A DNA stretch of 13,202 nucleotides. Source: Calditrichia bacterium. GTDB taxonomy: Bacteria > Calditrichota > Calditrichia > Calditrichales > Calditrichaceae. The DNA lies in the NCBI GenBank assembly GCA_027039465.1, contig JALWEA010000665.1, positions 6,217 to 19,418 on the forward strand, written 5' to 3'. Below the pieces are notes generated by a model. The model was not told the origin of the DNA, did no database searches, and was given only the letters and a program-made list of their open reading frames with translations. Position numbers and translations under genes: made by a program. Shown one piece after another: positions 6,482 through 12,871 of this stretch (the stretch's first letter is position 1; every line of letters begins with the position of its first letter).

Positions 6482-7540
6482 TTGTAATACCTCCTTTACA
6501 TAATAAATAGCTATATCCAAAGGGAACGGATCTTTATGCTGTTTAAAATGTTCCCTGTGCAAATGTAATATTTGTTTTAAAATTGATTTTCCAGCCAACA
6601 GTCGTTCATAAATCAGATTGGGATTATTTCGATATTCATCTTCTTCAATCGGTTGCAGTTCTTTTTTCTTGCTCTGCAACCAATGTCCGCTTTCCCAGTC
6701 CCATGTGGCATTTTTAATACGATAATAGCGGTTAACAAAATAATACCACAAACGAGGCTGGTAATTCAGAACTTTGTTTAAAAAGCGAAAAACGGGAGAT
6801 GGCAAGGTGTAAATATCACAGAAAGGCGTAGCGCCAAAATTAGTAAAATGAAAAAGCTGTAAAGTTTCCGAAGCATTCTCATCACGTGCCATTCGTATTA
6901 TTTCGCCCGCAAAATGAAAAAGCGCGTTTTTCGGATTTTTATATTCCGATTTTAAAATTCCATTCGAAGTATTTTTTGAAATGCGATCAAAGTTCGTTTC
7001 TATTATGTTCTTTTTAACAAAATTTTGAGTGAATTTTGTTTGAATTTGAAGCACGCTTACGTTGCCGCCGATTTGTAATACTCCTAAGGGAAGAAAATAG
7101 AGCTTAATCGTACAAAGATTACAAAGATAAGTACCTTCCTCGTGGCCATGGTGAAAATTGACAAACGCACCAGATCCGCTTAATGGGAAAAATTCTCTTG
7201 AATTTTGGTAGAGTAAGTCTTCTCGCCCGCAAATTTTACAGAAGCCATGAATAGAATCCACAGTTTTTTGTTTTGAAATTAATTTTTCAAAATAGTTTAA
7301 AGTATTGGCCCGATGTTTGCCTTTGGTACTTGGATTTAAAAGTTTGGAATTGGTATGAAAGACCGAATGTAATTTTTGTTTCCATTTGTCGATATAAATA
7401 TCGGTAGCAAATTCTATTAATTGGAATAAAGATTTATCGGGGAAACGACGAATTAAATTTTCTAATACTAAACCTCCGGTATCTACAAAAGGATCTCCTG
7501 TCGGTTCAAAAGAAAAATCGATAACACTAAGTTCATCCAT
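6122..7540 (-). CDS. cas8b: Cas8, Cascade large subunit (Cst1-like, CXXC-CXXC)
   Basis: This 472-residue protein carries CKIC (C101, C104) and CNLC (C140, C143), the two zinc-binding pairs that define the Cst1 'CXXC_CXXC' group of type I-B large subunits. In type I systems Cas8 recognises the PAM and recruits Cas3. The middle of the protein is poorly conserved. The last third is helical, ending in an acidic tail (ETEIPEDIAPVEEEANETF). The ATG at 7540 is preceded by AAGGAAGG at good spacing, 13 nt after the cas6 stop codon. The 3' third appears to be used twice: an internal start at 6481 would make a free small subunit. The coding sequence is visibly more AT-rich than the peptidase and radical SAM genes to the right. 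Confidence 0.92.
   Translation of the reverse strand: MDELSVIDFSFEPTGDPFVDTGGLVLENLIRRFPDKSLFQLIEFATDIYIDKWKQKLHSVFHTNSKLLNPSTKGKHRANTLNYFEKLISKQKTVDSIHGFCKICGREDLLYQNSREFFPLSGSGAFVNFHHGHEEGTYLCNLCTIKLYFLPLGVLQIGGNVSVLQIQTKFTQNFVKKNIIETNFDRISKNTSNGILKSEYKNPKNALFHFAGEIIRMARDENASETLQLFHFTNFGATPFCDIYTLPSPVFRFLNKVLNYQPRLWYYFVNRYYRIKNATWDWESGHWLQSKKKELQPIEEDEYRNNPNLIYERLLAGKSILKQILHLHREHFKQHKDPFPLDIAIYYVKEVLQMDNQQIQIIKRIGDAVFELAQKEHNFKKYLVLLEGASRSYQLRGALLKIIKERYKNGEKEPLIRLQDYVEYLFPDGQSWGEVRDLMLIYLYERLHDADVAETEIPEDIAPVEEEANETF
6489..6497 (-). promoter_or_regulatory. Internal consensus Shine-Dalgarno within cas8 (for cas11)
   Basis: AAAGGAGGT on the minus strand, then ATTACAA, then ATG at 6481. It matches the full anti-Shine-Dalgarno core, is as strong as the cas7 site and is better than the ribosome binding site of cas8 itself. 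It decides the internal start. Confidence 0.75.
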
Positions 7541-7553
7541 TTTATGCCTTCCT

Positions 7554-8342
7554 TTACATTATTTCCACATACCCGAACCCCAGGCTGTTCTTCTCTCCGA
7601 ATCCCGAATAATAGCCTATGCGCATCAGCTCCGGCGGGGCGGTTAAATCAAAACCGTACAAATAGCCGCGAATGCGCGTTTCTTCTTTGCTGCCTTCTTT
7701 AATGGTTGCCAAACGCGATTTGCACGGCTCGTACCATTTAAACTGAAAATCTTTCATAAACGCGCTCTGTTCATCAAATTTGGCTTCGATATGTTCGTAA
7801 GATAAATATTTGAAAATGAGATTTTCCATCAATCGCCGACCGTATTCGGGATGTGACGGGTGCAAAAACTCCTTACCGGGTTTTTCGTTAACAATGACCG
7901 GTTTGCTCAAACAAATCGGTGAGGTCGTTCTAAAGCTCATTTTATTGCTAAATTCGGGTTCCGGTAAAGCCTCAACCTGCTCAATGAAAAAACGGCTTTT
8001 TAATCGGCCATCCGAAATTTCCATATTTTGATTCAAGAACATGCCGGTCAAAAAGCTTTCGATTCCTTTCTCCGTTAAAAACGAAATGTGAAAATCCACC
8101 GTACGATCCAGAATCAGTAAACCGCCATTCAGCCTTCTAAAACGACGCAATCCAATTTTGCTGAAGGTGAAATGTTTGAAATGTTTGCTTTTTACGCTAT
8201 AACCAACTTCATGAAGCCAGCGCGCAAATTCGCTATTCCCATGATTAATCTGCTTATAAAGCCAGGAAGAAACGGGATAGTAATAATTGAATGGCAAGCG
8301 GTTGTACTCAGGATCAACGGCCATTTTCAGCTTTAATCGCAT
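7554..8342 (-). CDS. cas6: Cas6, CRISPR RNA endoribonuclease
   Basis: This 262-residue RAMP protein ends with the glycine-rich loop RIGYYSGFGEKNSLGFGYVEIM (about residues 241-262), the hallmark of Cas6. In the N-terminal half, residues 29-61 show W-L-Y, then F-A-R-W-L-H-E-V-G-Y and K-H-F-T-F-S. Y29, H44 and one of K51/K53/K56 are candidates for the general acid-base set by analogy with archaeal Cas6. The enzyme cuts each repeat to leave the ATTGAAAC handle. It is the first gene of the operon, so its start lies behind the leader RNA of the cas transcript. The ATG at 8342 has GGAG about 11 nt upstream. An in-frame Met at residue 7 is a less likely start. Confidence 0.95.
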   Translation of the reverse strand: MRLKLKMAVDPEYNRLPFNYYYPVSSWLYKQINHGNSEFARWLHEVGYSVKSKHFKHFTFSKIGLRRFRRLNGGLLILDRTVDFHISFLTEKGIESFLTGMFLNQNMEISDGRLKSRFFIEQVEALPEPEFSNKMSFRTTSPICLSKPVIVNEKPGKEFLHPSHPEYGRRLMENLIFKYLSYEHIEAKFDEQSAFMKDFQFKWYEPCKSRLATIKEGSKEETRIRGYLYGFDLTAPPELMRIGYYSGFGEKNSLGFGYVEIM

Positions 8343-8465
8343 ACCAAATTTTTCTCCGAATTAAAATCTATTTTGTCCGTAAAACGAAGGATACTTCGCT
8401 TCACATTGGTTTTTCAATATAAGGCCAAAACTATGTCAGCTATTTTGAAGGATTAAACATACACT

Positions 8466-8494
8466 CATATACAAAAAATCAAACCGAAAGTCAA
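8466..8494 (-). promoter_or_regulatory. Candidate cas operon promoter
   Basis: On the minus strand TTGACT (8489-8494) is followed after exactly 17 nt by TATATG (8466-8471), matching 5 of 6 and 4 of 6 sigma70 consensus positions, with a T-run in the spacer. Transcription would start near 8459, giving a leader RNA of about 117 nt before cas6. It is the best promoter-like pair I found in this region. Confidence 0.5.
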
Positions 8495-8683
8495 GGCGGG
8501 AAGGTAGAAATTTTAGCGTAGCGCGTTAGGTTTTAGCGACTCGTTAACGAAGTCAAAAACGCCGGATTTTGTGAAGGGTAAAAAAATATTCCGCAAAAAT
8601 AATGCGTGCTTTTTCCGCTGACTCCGAGCAATAGGTAATTCGTGCCGCGGTTCATTAAAAAGATTGGGTAATATTGCCATCGT

Positions 8684-8734
8684 AATGTCATTATTTTGTC
8701 AAAACAATAACATTGGAATGTAATTGTTTTAACA
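8684..8734. promoter_or_regulatory. Operator-like cluster of three 15-nt half-sites
   Basis: Three related 15-mers alternate in direction: AATGTCATTATTTTG (8684-8698, plus), AATGTTATTGTTTTG (8714-8700, minus) and AATGTAATTGTTTTA (8717-8731, plus). Neighbouring copies share 13 of 15 positions. The second and third form a 30-nt dyad centred at 8715/8716 with 13 of 14 pairs matching, and pairing continues outward to 8697 and 8734. The stem is too AT-rich, with only 2 nt at its centre, to be a standard terminator. A protein-binding operator is more likely. A plus-strand TTGTCA, 17 nt, TGTAAT pair lies within it. Confidence 0.6.
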
Positions 8735-8803
8735 CTTTGGGCTTAAAAGTCAAAGCATTTTTTTGCCCATGTCAAGGCAAATATTCTTAGCGCTATCCGC
8801 CCG

Positions 8804-11242
8804 TCACTTCAAAAGCATCATCTTCACCGTATGCGTTTGTAAAGGCGTTTTCAAACGTAAAAAATAAATTCCGCTGTGCACGATTTTTCCATTTTTTCCG
8901 TAACCATTCCAAGTTAAACTATGCCAGCCCTTGGCTATTTGACCGTTTGCCACCGTTTGCACCAGCCGTCCGTTTACATCAAAAATATCCGCCCGAATTC
9001 TTTGATGTTTCGGGACATAAAAACGAAAGCGGGTTTGCAGGTTAAAAGGATTGGGATAGTTGGGCAAAAGAACAAAACGATTTGGGCCGACCGCATTGTT
9101 TTGCGCTATGGCCGAAGGTTTGCTATAGGCCAGAATGCGGATGTCATCCACGTAAAATCCGTCGCGGCGATTTCCGCCGTCGCTTTGCAAACGGAAGCGC
9201 ACCAGTGCGGATGCAGCCCCCTGAAAGTTGCTGATGTCGATCCAATCGTAATGCCAAAAGTCACTAAAACCGTCATAACCGAACGTGCCGGATTGTTGTG
9301 TGCCCTGACCCGAGGCGGAAAGCATATCTTTGCTTTGCAGAGTTTGCCAGGTGCTACCGTCGGTGGAAATTTCCACGGTGGCAAAATCGAACGGCCGTTC
9401 CACATCCCAATGCGTTCGGTAGGTCAGGTAAAGAGCCCCGCCGGAAGGCAGAACCACCGGCGATTGCATAGTCAGGGCGTTGTCCGCATTATTGGCATAA
9501 AGTCCGTGCGGGCTATCGGTAAAACAATGGCCGGATTCAACCGAGACCGTATCCCAGCCTTGGCCCGTATTCCATTGGGACGTACCGTTCTCGGCATCGT
9601 CCGAAAAAACGATCGATGGCGTTCCCACAATAAAGCCCTGCAACGTATCCTGCCGAATATAGCCGTCCTGATTGATGCGGAAGTAAAGTTGCGCCGCATG
9701 TCCGTTCGGAGCATCGGCATGGATATGGACCGTAAAAGTATCGCTCAGAATCGTCTGCGAAGCGACCGAGGCAAACGGCCCGGATTCGCCGCTGCCTTCG
9801 ATTGAAAGGTATGGATCGTCGCTAACCAACGAAAGCGTCACATTCGGCGCAGCGCCTTGGCCCATGTTCTGAACCTGACAAACAAGACGAACGGCTTCGT
9901 CCGCATCCGGGAATCCGTTCTGATTATTATCATCCGTAATGCTGTAATTTTGAAAGCGCATGTAGCCTCCGGTCAGCCAGGCCAAATTCAAATTGGCGCG
10001 CAGGTTTTCTTTGCACAAAGGAACAATGCGATCGGCATCGGGCCAAAATCCGTCGTCGCTGCTGCCGACTTCCGGGGTCACGGCCAGCACTTTGGGCTTG
10101 GCCGTTTGCTCTCCGTACAACCAATCGTCGGAATTCCCGTTTACCGTGTAATTCACGGTTTCTTCACCGGTGCCGAAGTTGTAACGATTGCGGTCGGTAA
10201 GAATGGTGGCGTAGGTTTTGTAAATAACGGAATCGGGCGTTAAGGCATTAACGTAACCCCAAGGGTAGATGAGCAGGTCGGAATAGGTGTGGTAATTGAT
10301 CGCCACGGCAAAGTGTCGGCTATTCACAAAATCGCGGATGGCCTGCATTTCGGGTTCGGAAAAAGGGCCGGAGCCCCGATAGGTATCGCTAAACGGATAA
10401 GGGCTGGAACCGACATCGTCGTAGCCCCATTCGTAACCGTAATTGCGATTCAAATCCACCCCGTACCAACCGTTGCCGTTATCACGACGGTTTTTACGCC
10501 ACTGCCCGCCGCCGTCCGGGTATTCCTGCTGATTGTAAACGTAACCGTCCGGGTTGACCACCGGTACGAAAAAGAGCTCGCGATGATTTAATAAATAGGT
10601 TACTTCGTCATCGCTGCCGTAACGGTCGAGCAAATAATCCATAAAATACATGAGCGCCATCATGCCGGCCGGTTCCCGTGCGTGATGTAATGCAGTGTAA
10701 AAGACCTCCGGTTCGTCTTCGTCATCCTGAACGTTCTGCGAAATTTTGGTCATCCACAAATCGCGATGTTCAATGGACAGCCCGATTGATTGTTTTTCGG
10801 CGGCCAGTTGCGGATGGGTAAGATGCATGGAATCCAATTCAGTCACCACCTCGTCAAAAGTGTAATAACCGCCCATACTGCCCAACTCGAATCCGGCCGG
10901 AGTATCGGAACTACGCACCGGTGTGGCTGCCGCCTGAGCCTGCCGTTGCTGATAATCGGCAATGACATCAGGAATAAGAACGGAGTAGCTCAACCCGCTT
11001 TGCTTAATGATTTTCAACTCGCGACTATTGACCACCGTACGCACGGTTAATGAACTTGCTTGCTTGCGCACGACGGTTACGTGATCAAAAATAAAGCCCT
11101 GCCTGGCCAAAGAACGAATGGCTGTCCGATTCGGAATGGTGATTTCGATTTTACTGTAGGTTTCCGGCGCCGACTGAGCATGGAGAAAATGCGAAAAATT
11201 GAAAAGAAGAAAGGCAAACAGGAAAAGTATCGGTTTTCTCAT
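8804..11242 (-). CDS. Secreted M14 zinc carboxypeptidase with C-terminal YPNPFN sorting-type domain
   Basis: This 812-residue exported enzyme has a signal peptide (about 1-22, KP then a hydrophobic run ending FLHAQ) and a propeptide to about 120. The M14 catalytic domain (about 121-425) carries zinc ligands H187 and E190 in HHARE and H318 in NYHTY, substrate-binding N265-R266 in DLNRNYG, and catalytic E391 in TPEVG. A CARDB-like beta domain (about 430-540) and a jelly-roll beta-sandwich (about 545-706) follow. The last 90 residues contain LLPNYPNPFN (725-734), DVNGRLV, and a GIYFLRL...KMMLLK ending. This is the type IX secretion/FlgD-like tail that sends proteins to the surface or medium in FCB bacteria. 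The substrate is unknown; family members remove C-terminal residues from peptides. An AGGA precedes the ATG. Base composition is richer in GC than the cas genes. Confidence 0.93.
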   Translation of the reverse strand: MRKPILFLFAFLLFNFSHFLHAQSAPETYSKIEITIPNRTAIRSLARQGFIFDHVTVVRKQASSLTVRTVVNSRELKIIKQSGLSYSVLIPDVIADYQQRQAQAAATPVRSSDTPAGFELGSMGGYYTFDEVVTELDSMHLTHPQLAAEKQSIGLSIEHRDLWMTKISQNVQDDEDEPEVFYTALHHAREPAGMMALMYFMDYLLDRYGSDDEVTYLLNHRELFFVPVVNPDGYVYNQQEYPDGGGQWRKNRRDNGNGWYGVDLNRNYGYEWGYDDVGSSPYPFSDTYRGSGPFSEPEMQAIRDFVNSRHFAVAINYHTYSDLLIYPWGYVNALTPDSVIYKTYATILTDRNRYNFGTGEETVNYTVNGNSDDWLYGEQTAKPKVLAVTPEVGSSDDGFWPDADRIVPLCKENLRANLNLAWLTGGYMRFQNYSITDDNNQNGFPDADEAVRLVCQVQNMGQGAAPNVTLSLVSDDPYLSIEGSGESGPFASVASQTILSDTFTVHIHADAPNGHAAQLYFRINQDGYIRQDTLQGFIVGTPSIVFSDDAENGTSQWNTGQGWDTVSVESGHCFTDSPHGLYANNADNALTMQSPVVLPSGGALYLTYRTHWDVERPFDFATVEISTDGSTWQTLQSKDMLSASGQGTQQSGTFGYDGFSDFWHYDWIDISNFQGAASALVRFRLQSDGGNRRDGFYVDDIRILAYSKPSAIAQNNAVGPNRFVLLPNYPNPFNLQTRFRFYVPKHQRIRADIFDVNGRLVQTVANGQIAKGWHSLTWNGYGKNGKIVHSGIYFLRLKTPLQTHTVKMMLLK

Positions 11243-11273
11243 GATAAATTCCTAACAAAATTTGTTCAAAGGC

Positions 11274-11294
11274 TGATTCCGACTTTCGGAATCA
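11274..11294 (-). repeat. 8-bp inverted repeat upstream of the carboxypeptidase
   Basis: TGATTCCG and CGGAATCA are perfect complements around a 5-nt loop, 32 nt before the peptidase start. No T-run follows on either strand, so it does not look like a terminator. An operator or a hairpin in the mRNA leader are both possible. The rest of the 235-bp gap (11243-11477) shows no clear gene or promoter. Confidence 0.5.
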
Positions 11295-11477
11295 AAAATC
11301 ATCCGCCTGTAAAGTCATTCCACAAGGCGGCGGGATGCACTGCTTGAAAGTGTATTTTAAACATCGAATTTACGGTAAAAATAAAATGTGCGCCAATAAT
11401 TCGGGAGAGTTCTAACAAATAGCCTTGTTTTTTAGGAAGGGGTTCGAAGTTTTTTGACTTTATTCACATTAATTCGG

Positions 11478-12455
11478 TTACTTTTTGAGATTTGCCTTAA
11501 AAAATTTGCCTTGCCAGGTGTCGCGCCGTTCCAGTTCCCTTTCCAACATCTGAGTCAGATGCGTGTTGCGTACGCCCCAATGCGGCGCAATCAAGGTGCG
11601 CGGCGGCGCCTCGCCGAACAAACGTTGGATGACAATGCGCGGGTTTAAGCGTTCCAAAAAGCGGACAATCAAATCAATGTATTCTTCGGGCGACATAAAA
11701 TCGAAAGGTTTTTTGCGGTACAAGCGCTCCAAAGCCGTGTCTTTAACCACGTGTAATTGATGCACTTTTAAAAAATCGAACGATTTGTCCGAAAGCCAAT
11801 CGGCCGTTTGCAGCCGCAGAGATTCGTCTTCCCACGGGAAGCCGAAAATAATATGCGTGCAAATTTTAATACCGCGATTTTTAGTCATTTCCAAGGCATC
11901 AAGGTAGCACTGCACGTCATGCCCGCGATTTATTTTTTTGAGGGTTGCGTCGGAAATGGATTCCAGGCCGTATTCGATGGTAATGTCGTAATCTTTGGCC
12001 AGGCTTTCCAGATAGGCGATTTTGGCTTCGTCCACACAATCGGGCCGGGTGCCGATGGTCAGGCCAACCACCTCGGGATGCGCCAAAGCTTCTTCGTAGT
12101 AACGTTTCAGCGTATCCAACGGAGCGTAGGTGTTGCTGTAAGGCTGAAAATAAACAATGAACTTGCGCACGTTTTTGTAACGGCGTTTCAGAAATTCAAT
12201 GCCCTCTTCGATTTGCTGCGTAATGGATTTTTCGGCGCTGTTGTAGCCCGGATTAAAACTCTCGTTGTTGCAATAAATGCAGCCGCCCCAGCCTTTCGTT
12301 CCGTCGCGATTGGGACAGGTAAAACCGGCATCCACGGTCACTTTTTGTACGCGCTCGCCGTAAAGTTTACGTTGGTAGTCCGCAAATCGATGGTAACGGT
12401 AAGAAGTGCCCCATGGGAAAGTAAGGGGATGAGTGGCGTTTTCCATGTTCGGCAT
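11478..12455 (-). CDS. Radical SAM protein, YhcC/TIGR01212 family
   Basis: This 325-residue protein has the cluster-binding cysteines C47, C59 and C62 in CPNRDGTKGWGGCIYC. This C-x11-C-x2-C spacing, with the flanking VDAGFTCPNRDG, is particular to the TIGR01212 group (E. coli YhcC, B. subtilis YtqA). Other family segments follow: YFQPYSNTYAP, the G-L-T-I-G-T-R-P-D-C strand, I-E-Y-G-L-E-S, and H-I-I-F-G-F-P. The reaction it catalyses is not settled, so I do not name one. The ATG at 12455 has GGAT upstream at workable spacing; a second ATG at 12446 lacks a site. It probably has its own promoter just upstream, bracketed by an inverted repeat. The first dozen residues are not conserved family sequence. 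Confidence 0.93.
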   Translation of the reverse strand: MPNMENATHPLTFPWGTSYRYHRFADYQRKLYGERVQKVTVDAGFTCPNRDGTKGWGGCIYCNNESFNPGYNSAEKSITQQIEEGIEFLKRRYKNVRKFIVYFQPYSNTYAPLDTLKRYYEEALAHPEVVGLTIGTRPDCVDEAKIAYLESLAKDYDITIEYGLESISDATLKKINRGHDVQCYLDALEMTKNRGIKICTHIIFGFPWEDESLRLQTADWLSDKSFDFLKVHQLHVVKDTALERLYRKKPFDFMSPEEYIDLIVRFLERLNPRIVIQRLFGEAPPRTLIAPHWGVRNTHLTQMLERELERRDTWQGKFFKANLKK

Positions 12456-12474
12456 TTTGGTTTATCCGATTCTT

Positions 12475-12484
12475 TTGTGCACAA
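12475..12484. repeat. TTGTGCACAA palindrome at the radical SAM transcription start
   Basis: A perfect 10-bp palindrome overlaps the predicted transcription start (near 12483) of the radical SAM gene. It could be an operator or chance. Confidence 0.4.
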
Positions 12485-12488
12485 GTAC

Positions 12489-12535
12489 AATATTAGAAAT
12501 TCGCGTACGGTTTGTCAAATGTTGTTTCTAATATT
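12489..12535. repeat. 11-bp inverted repeat bracketing the radical SAM promoter
   Basis: AATATTAGAAA (12489-12499) and TTTCTAATATT (12525-12535) are perfect reverse complements, 25 nt apart. One arm covers the -10 box and the other lies just upstream of the -35 box, the arrangement expected of a repressor or activator binding across the promoter. Confidence 0.6.
12490..12518 (-). promoter_or_regulatory. Promoter of the radical SAM gene
   Basis: A perfect TTGACA (12513-12518, minus strand), a 17-nt spacer and TAATAT (12490-12495, 4 of 6) make the best sigma70-type promoter in the window. The start of transcription would be near 12483, leaving about 28 nt of untranslated leader before the ATG at 12455. 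Confidence 0.6.
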
Positions 12536-12553
12536 TAAAAGGATTGAAAAAAA

Positions 12554-12742
12554 TTATTTGTAAGGCTCATCATCGTTGTGATGTCGGTATTTTTTGATGA
12601 CCAAGAAATCAGTCCGACAAAAATTGCATTCATAAAGGCGGGAATAAGGAATATAGCGCATCCAGTTATGTCTTGGTATTCTCGTTAAATTTTCGCGTTT
12701 ACATTTGGGGCAGCGTTTGGAAAATGTAAGATAGATCCGCAT
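12554..12742 (-). CDS. Small zinc-ribbon protein
   Basis: This 62-residue protein has two CXXC pairs, C11/C14 in RCPKC and C39/C42 in ECNFC, 24 residues apart, which should bind one zinc ion. Between them lies a basic stretch, NLTRIPRHNWMRYIPYSRLY, resembling a common family of short uncharacterised zinc ribbons. No enzymatic residues are seen. The C-terminus is polar (YRHHNDDEPYK). The ATG at 12742 has only a weak CGGA upstream. It precedes the radical SAM gene by 98 bp but that gene seems to have its own promoter, so an operon is not assured. The function is unknown; nucleic acid or protein binding would be a guess. Confidence 0.8.
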   Translation of the reverse strand: MRIYLTFSKRCPKCKRENLTRIPRHNWMRYIPYSRLYECNFCRTDFLVIKKYRHHNDDEPYK

Positions 12743-12773
12743 TAAACAAGTCCGTTTTTAGATTAAACCTCAC

Positions 12774-12800
12774 AATATAAGATTAAAAATTTATCGGCAA
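12774..12800 (-). promoter_or_regulatory. Possible promoter of the zinc-ribbon gene
   Basis: TTGCCG (12795-12800) and TATATT (12774-12779) on the minus strand, with a short 15-nt spacer, lie about 32 nt before the start codon. The 8-mer TTTGCCGA recurs 35 nt further upstream (12829-12836), which could mark a repeated binding site. The spacing is not ideal, so the call is weak. Confidence 0.3.
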
Positions 12801-12841
12801 AAACGTTACATTTCTTTAACCGATTAAGTCGGCAAATTTAG

Positions 12842-12871
12842 TAAAAAATATTTAAATTTAAAAATTTTTTA
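12842..12871 (-). repeat. All-AT dyad at the 3' end of the DMT permease gene
   Basis: A 30-nt dyad with a single mismatched pair (12850/12863), composed only of A and T, centres on TTTAAATTTAAA (12851-12862) and includes the permease stop codon. On the minus strand it ends in a run of six T residues, so it might act as a weak terminator, but a stem without G or C makes that doubtful. Confidence 0.45.

Larger units (their letters stand above)
8343..8803. other. 461-bp gene-free regulatory region upstream of the cas operon
   Basis: No credible gene lies here on either strand. From the cas6 side it holds a small hairpin (CGAAG/CTTCG, 8385-8398) in the presumed leader RNA, a promoter candidate (8466-8494), a bulged dyad around GTTAAC (8538-8554), a repeated TTTTAGCG (8511-8518 and 8531-8538), and the operator-like cluster at 8684-8734. 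I found no convincing terminator for the peptidase gene that ends at 8804. Confidence 0.7.

Noticed and set aside
8411..8461. Repeat-like remnants (GTTTAATC, GTTTT and ATTGAAAA on the minus strand) in the cas leader RNA, which could hint at a CreR-like, crRNA-guided autorepressor.
   Set aside because: The pieces have the wrong spacing for a 30-nt repeat and are short AT-rich strings expected by chance. The only target match from the following bases is 7 nt (CCAATGT) in the upstream dyad, which is not significant.
8761..8785. A possible terminator (TTTGCC and GGCAAA arms) just downstream of the peptidase gene.
   Set aside because: On the minus strand the stem is followed by A residues rather than T residues, so it does not fit an intrinsic terminator for that gene.
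9678..9690. A 13-nt identity (CGGAAGTAAAGTT) between the repeat-spacer junction (19-31) and the peptidase gene, suggesting self-targeting.
   Set aside because: The match covers only the PAM-distal end of the spacer plus one repeat base; the seed end does not match, so targeting is not expected. The phage-like reading of the whole spacer explains it better.
8921..9805. A 294-codon open frame on the plus strand antisense to the peptidase, and a similar 251-codon one at 11808-12563 antisense to the radical SAM gene.
   Set aside because: Both lie opposite clear family members with intact motifs, and their translations show no recognisable domain; they are shadows of GC-biased codons.
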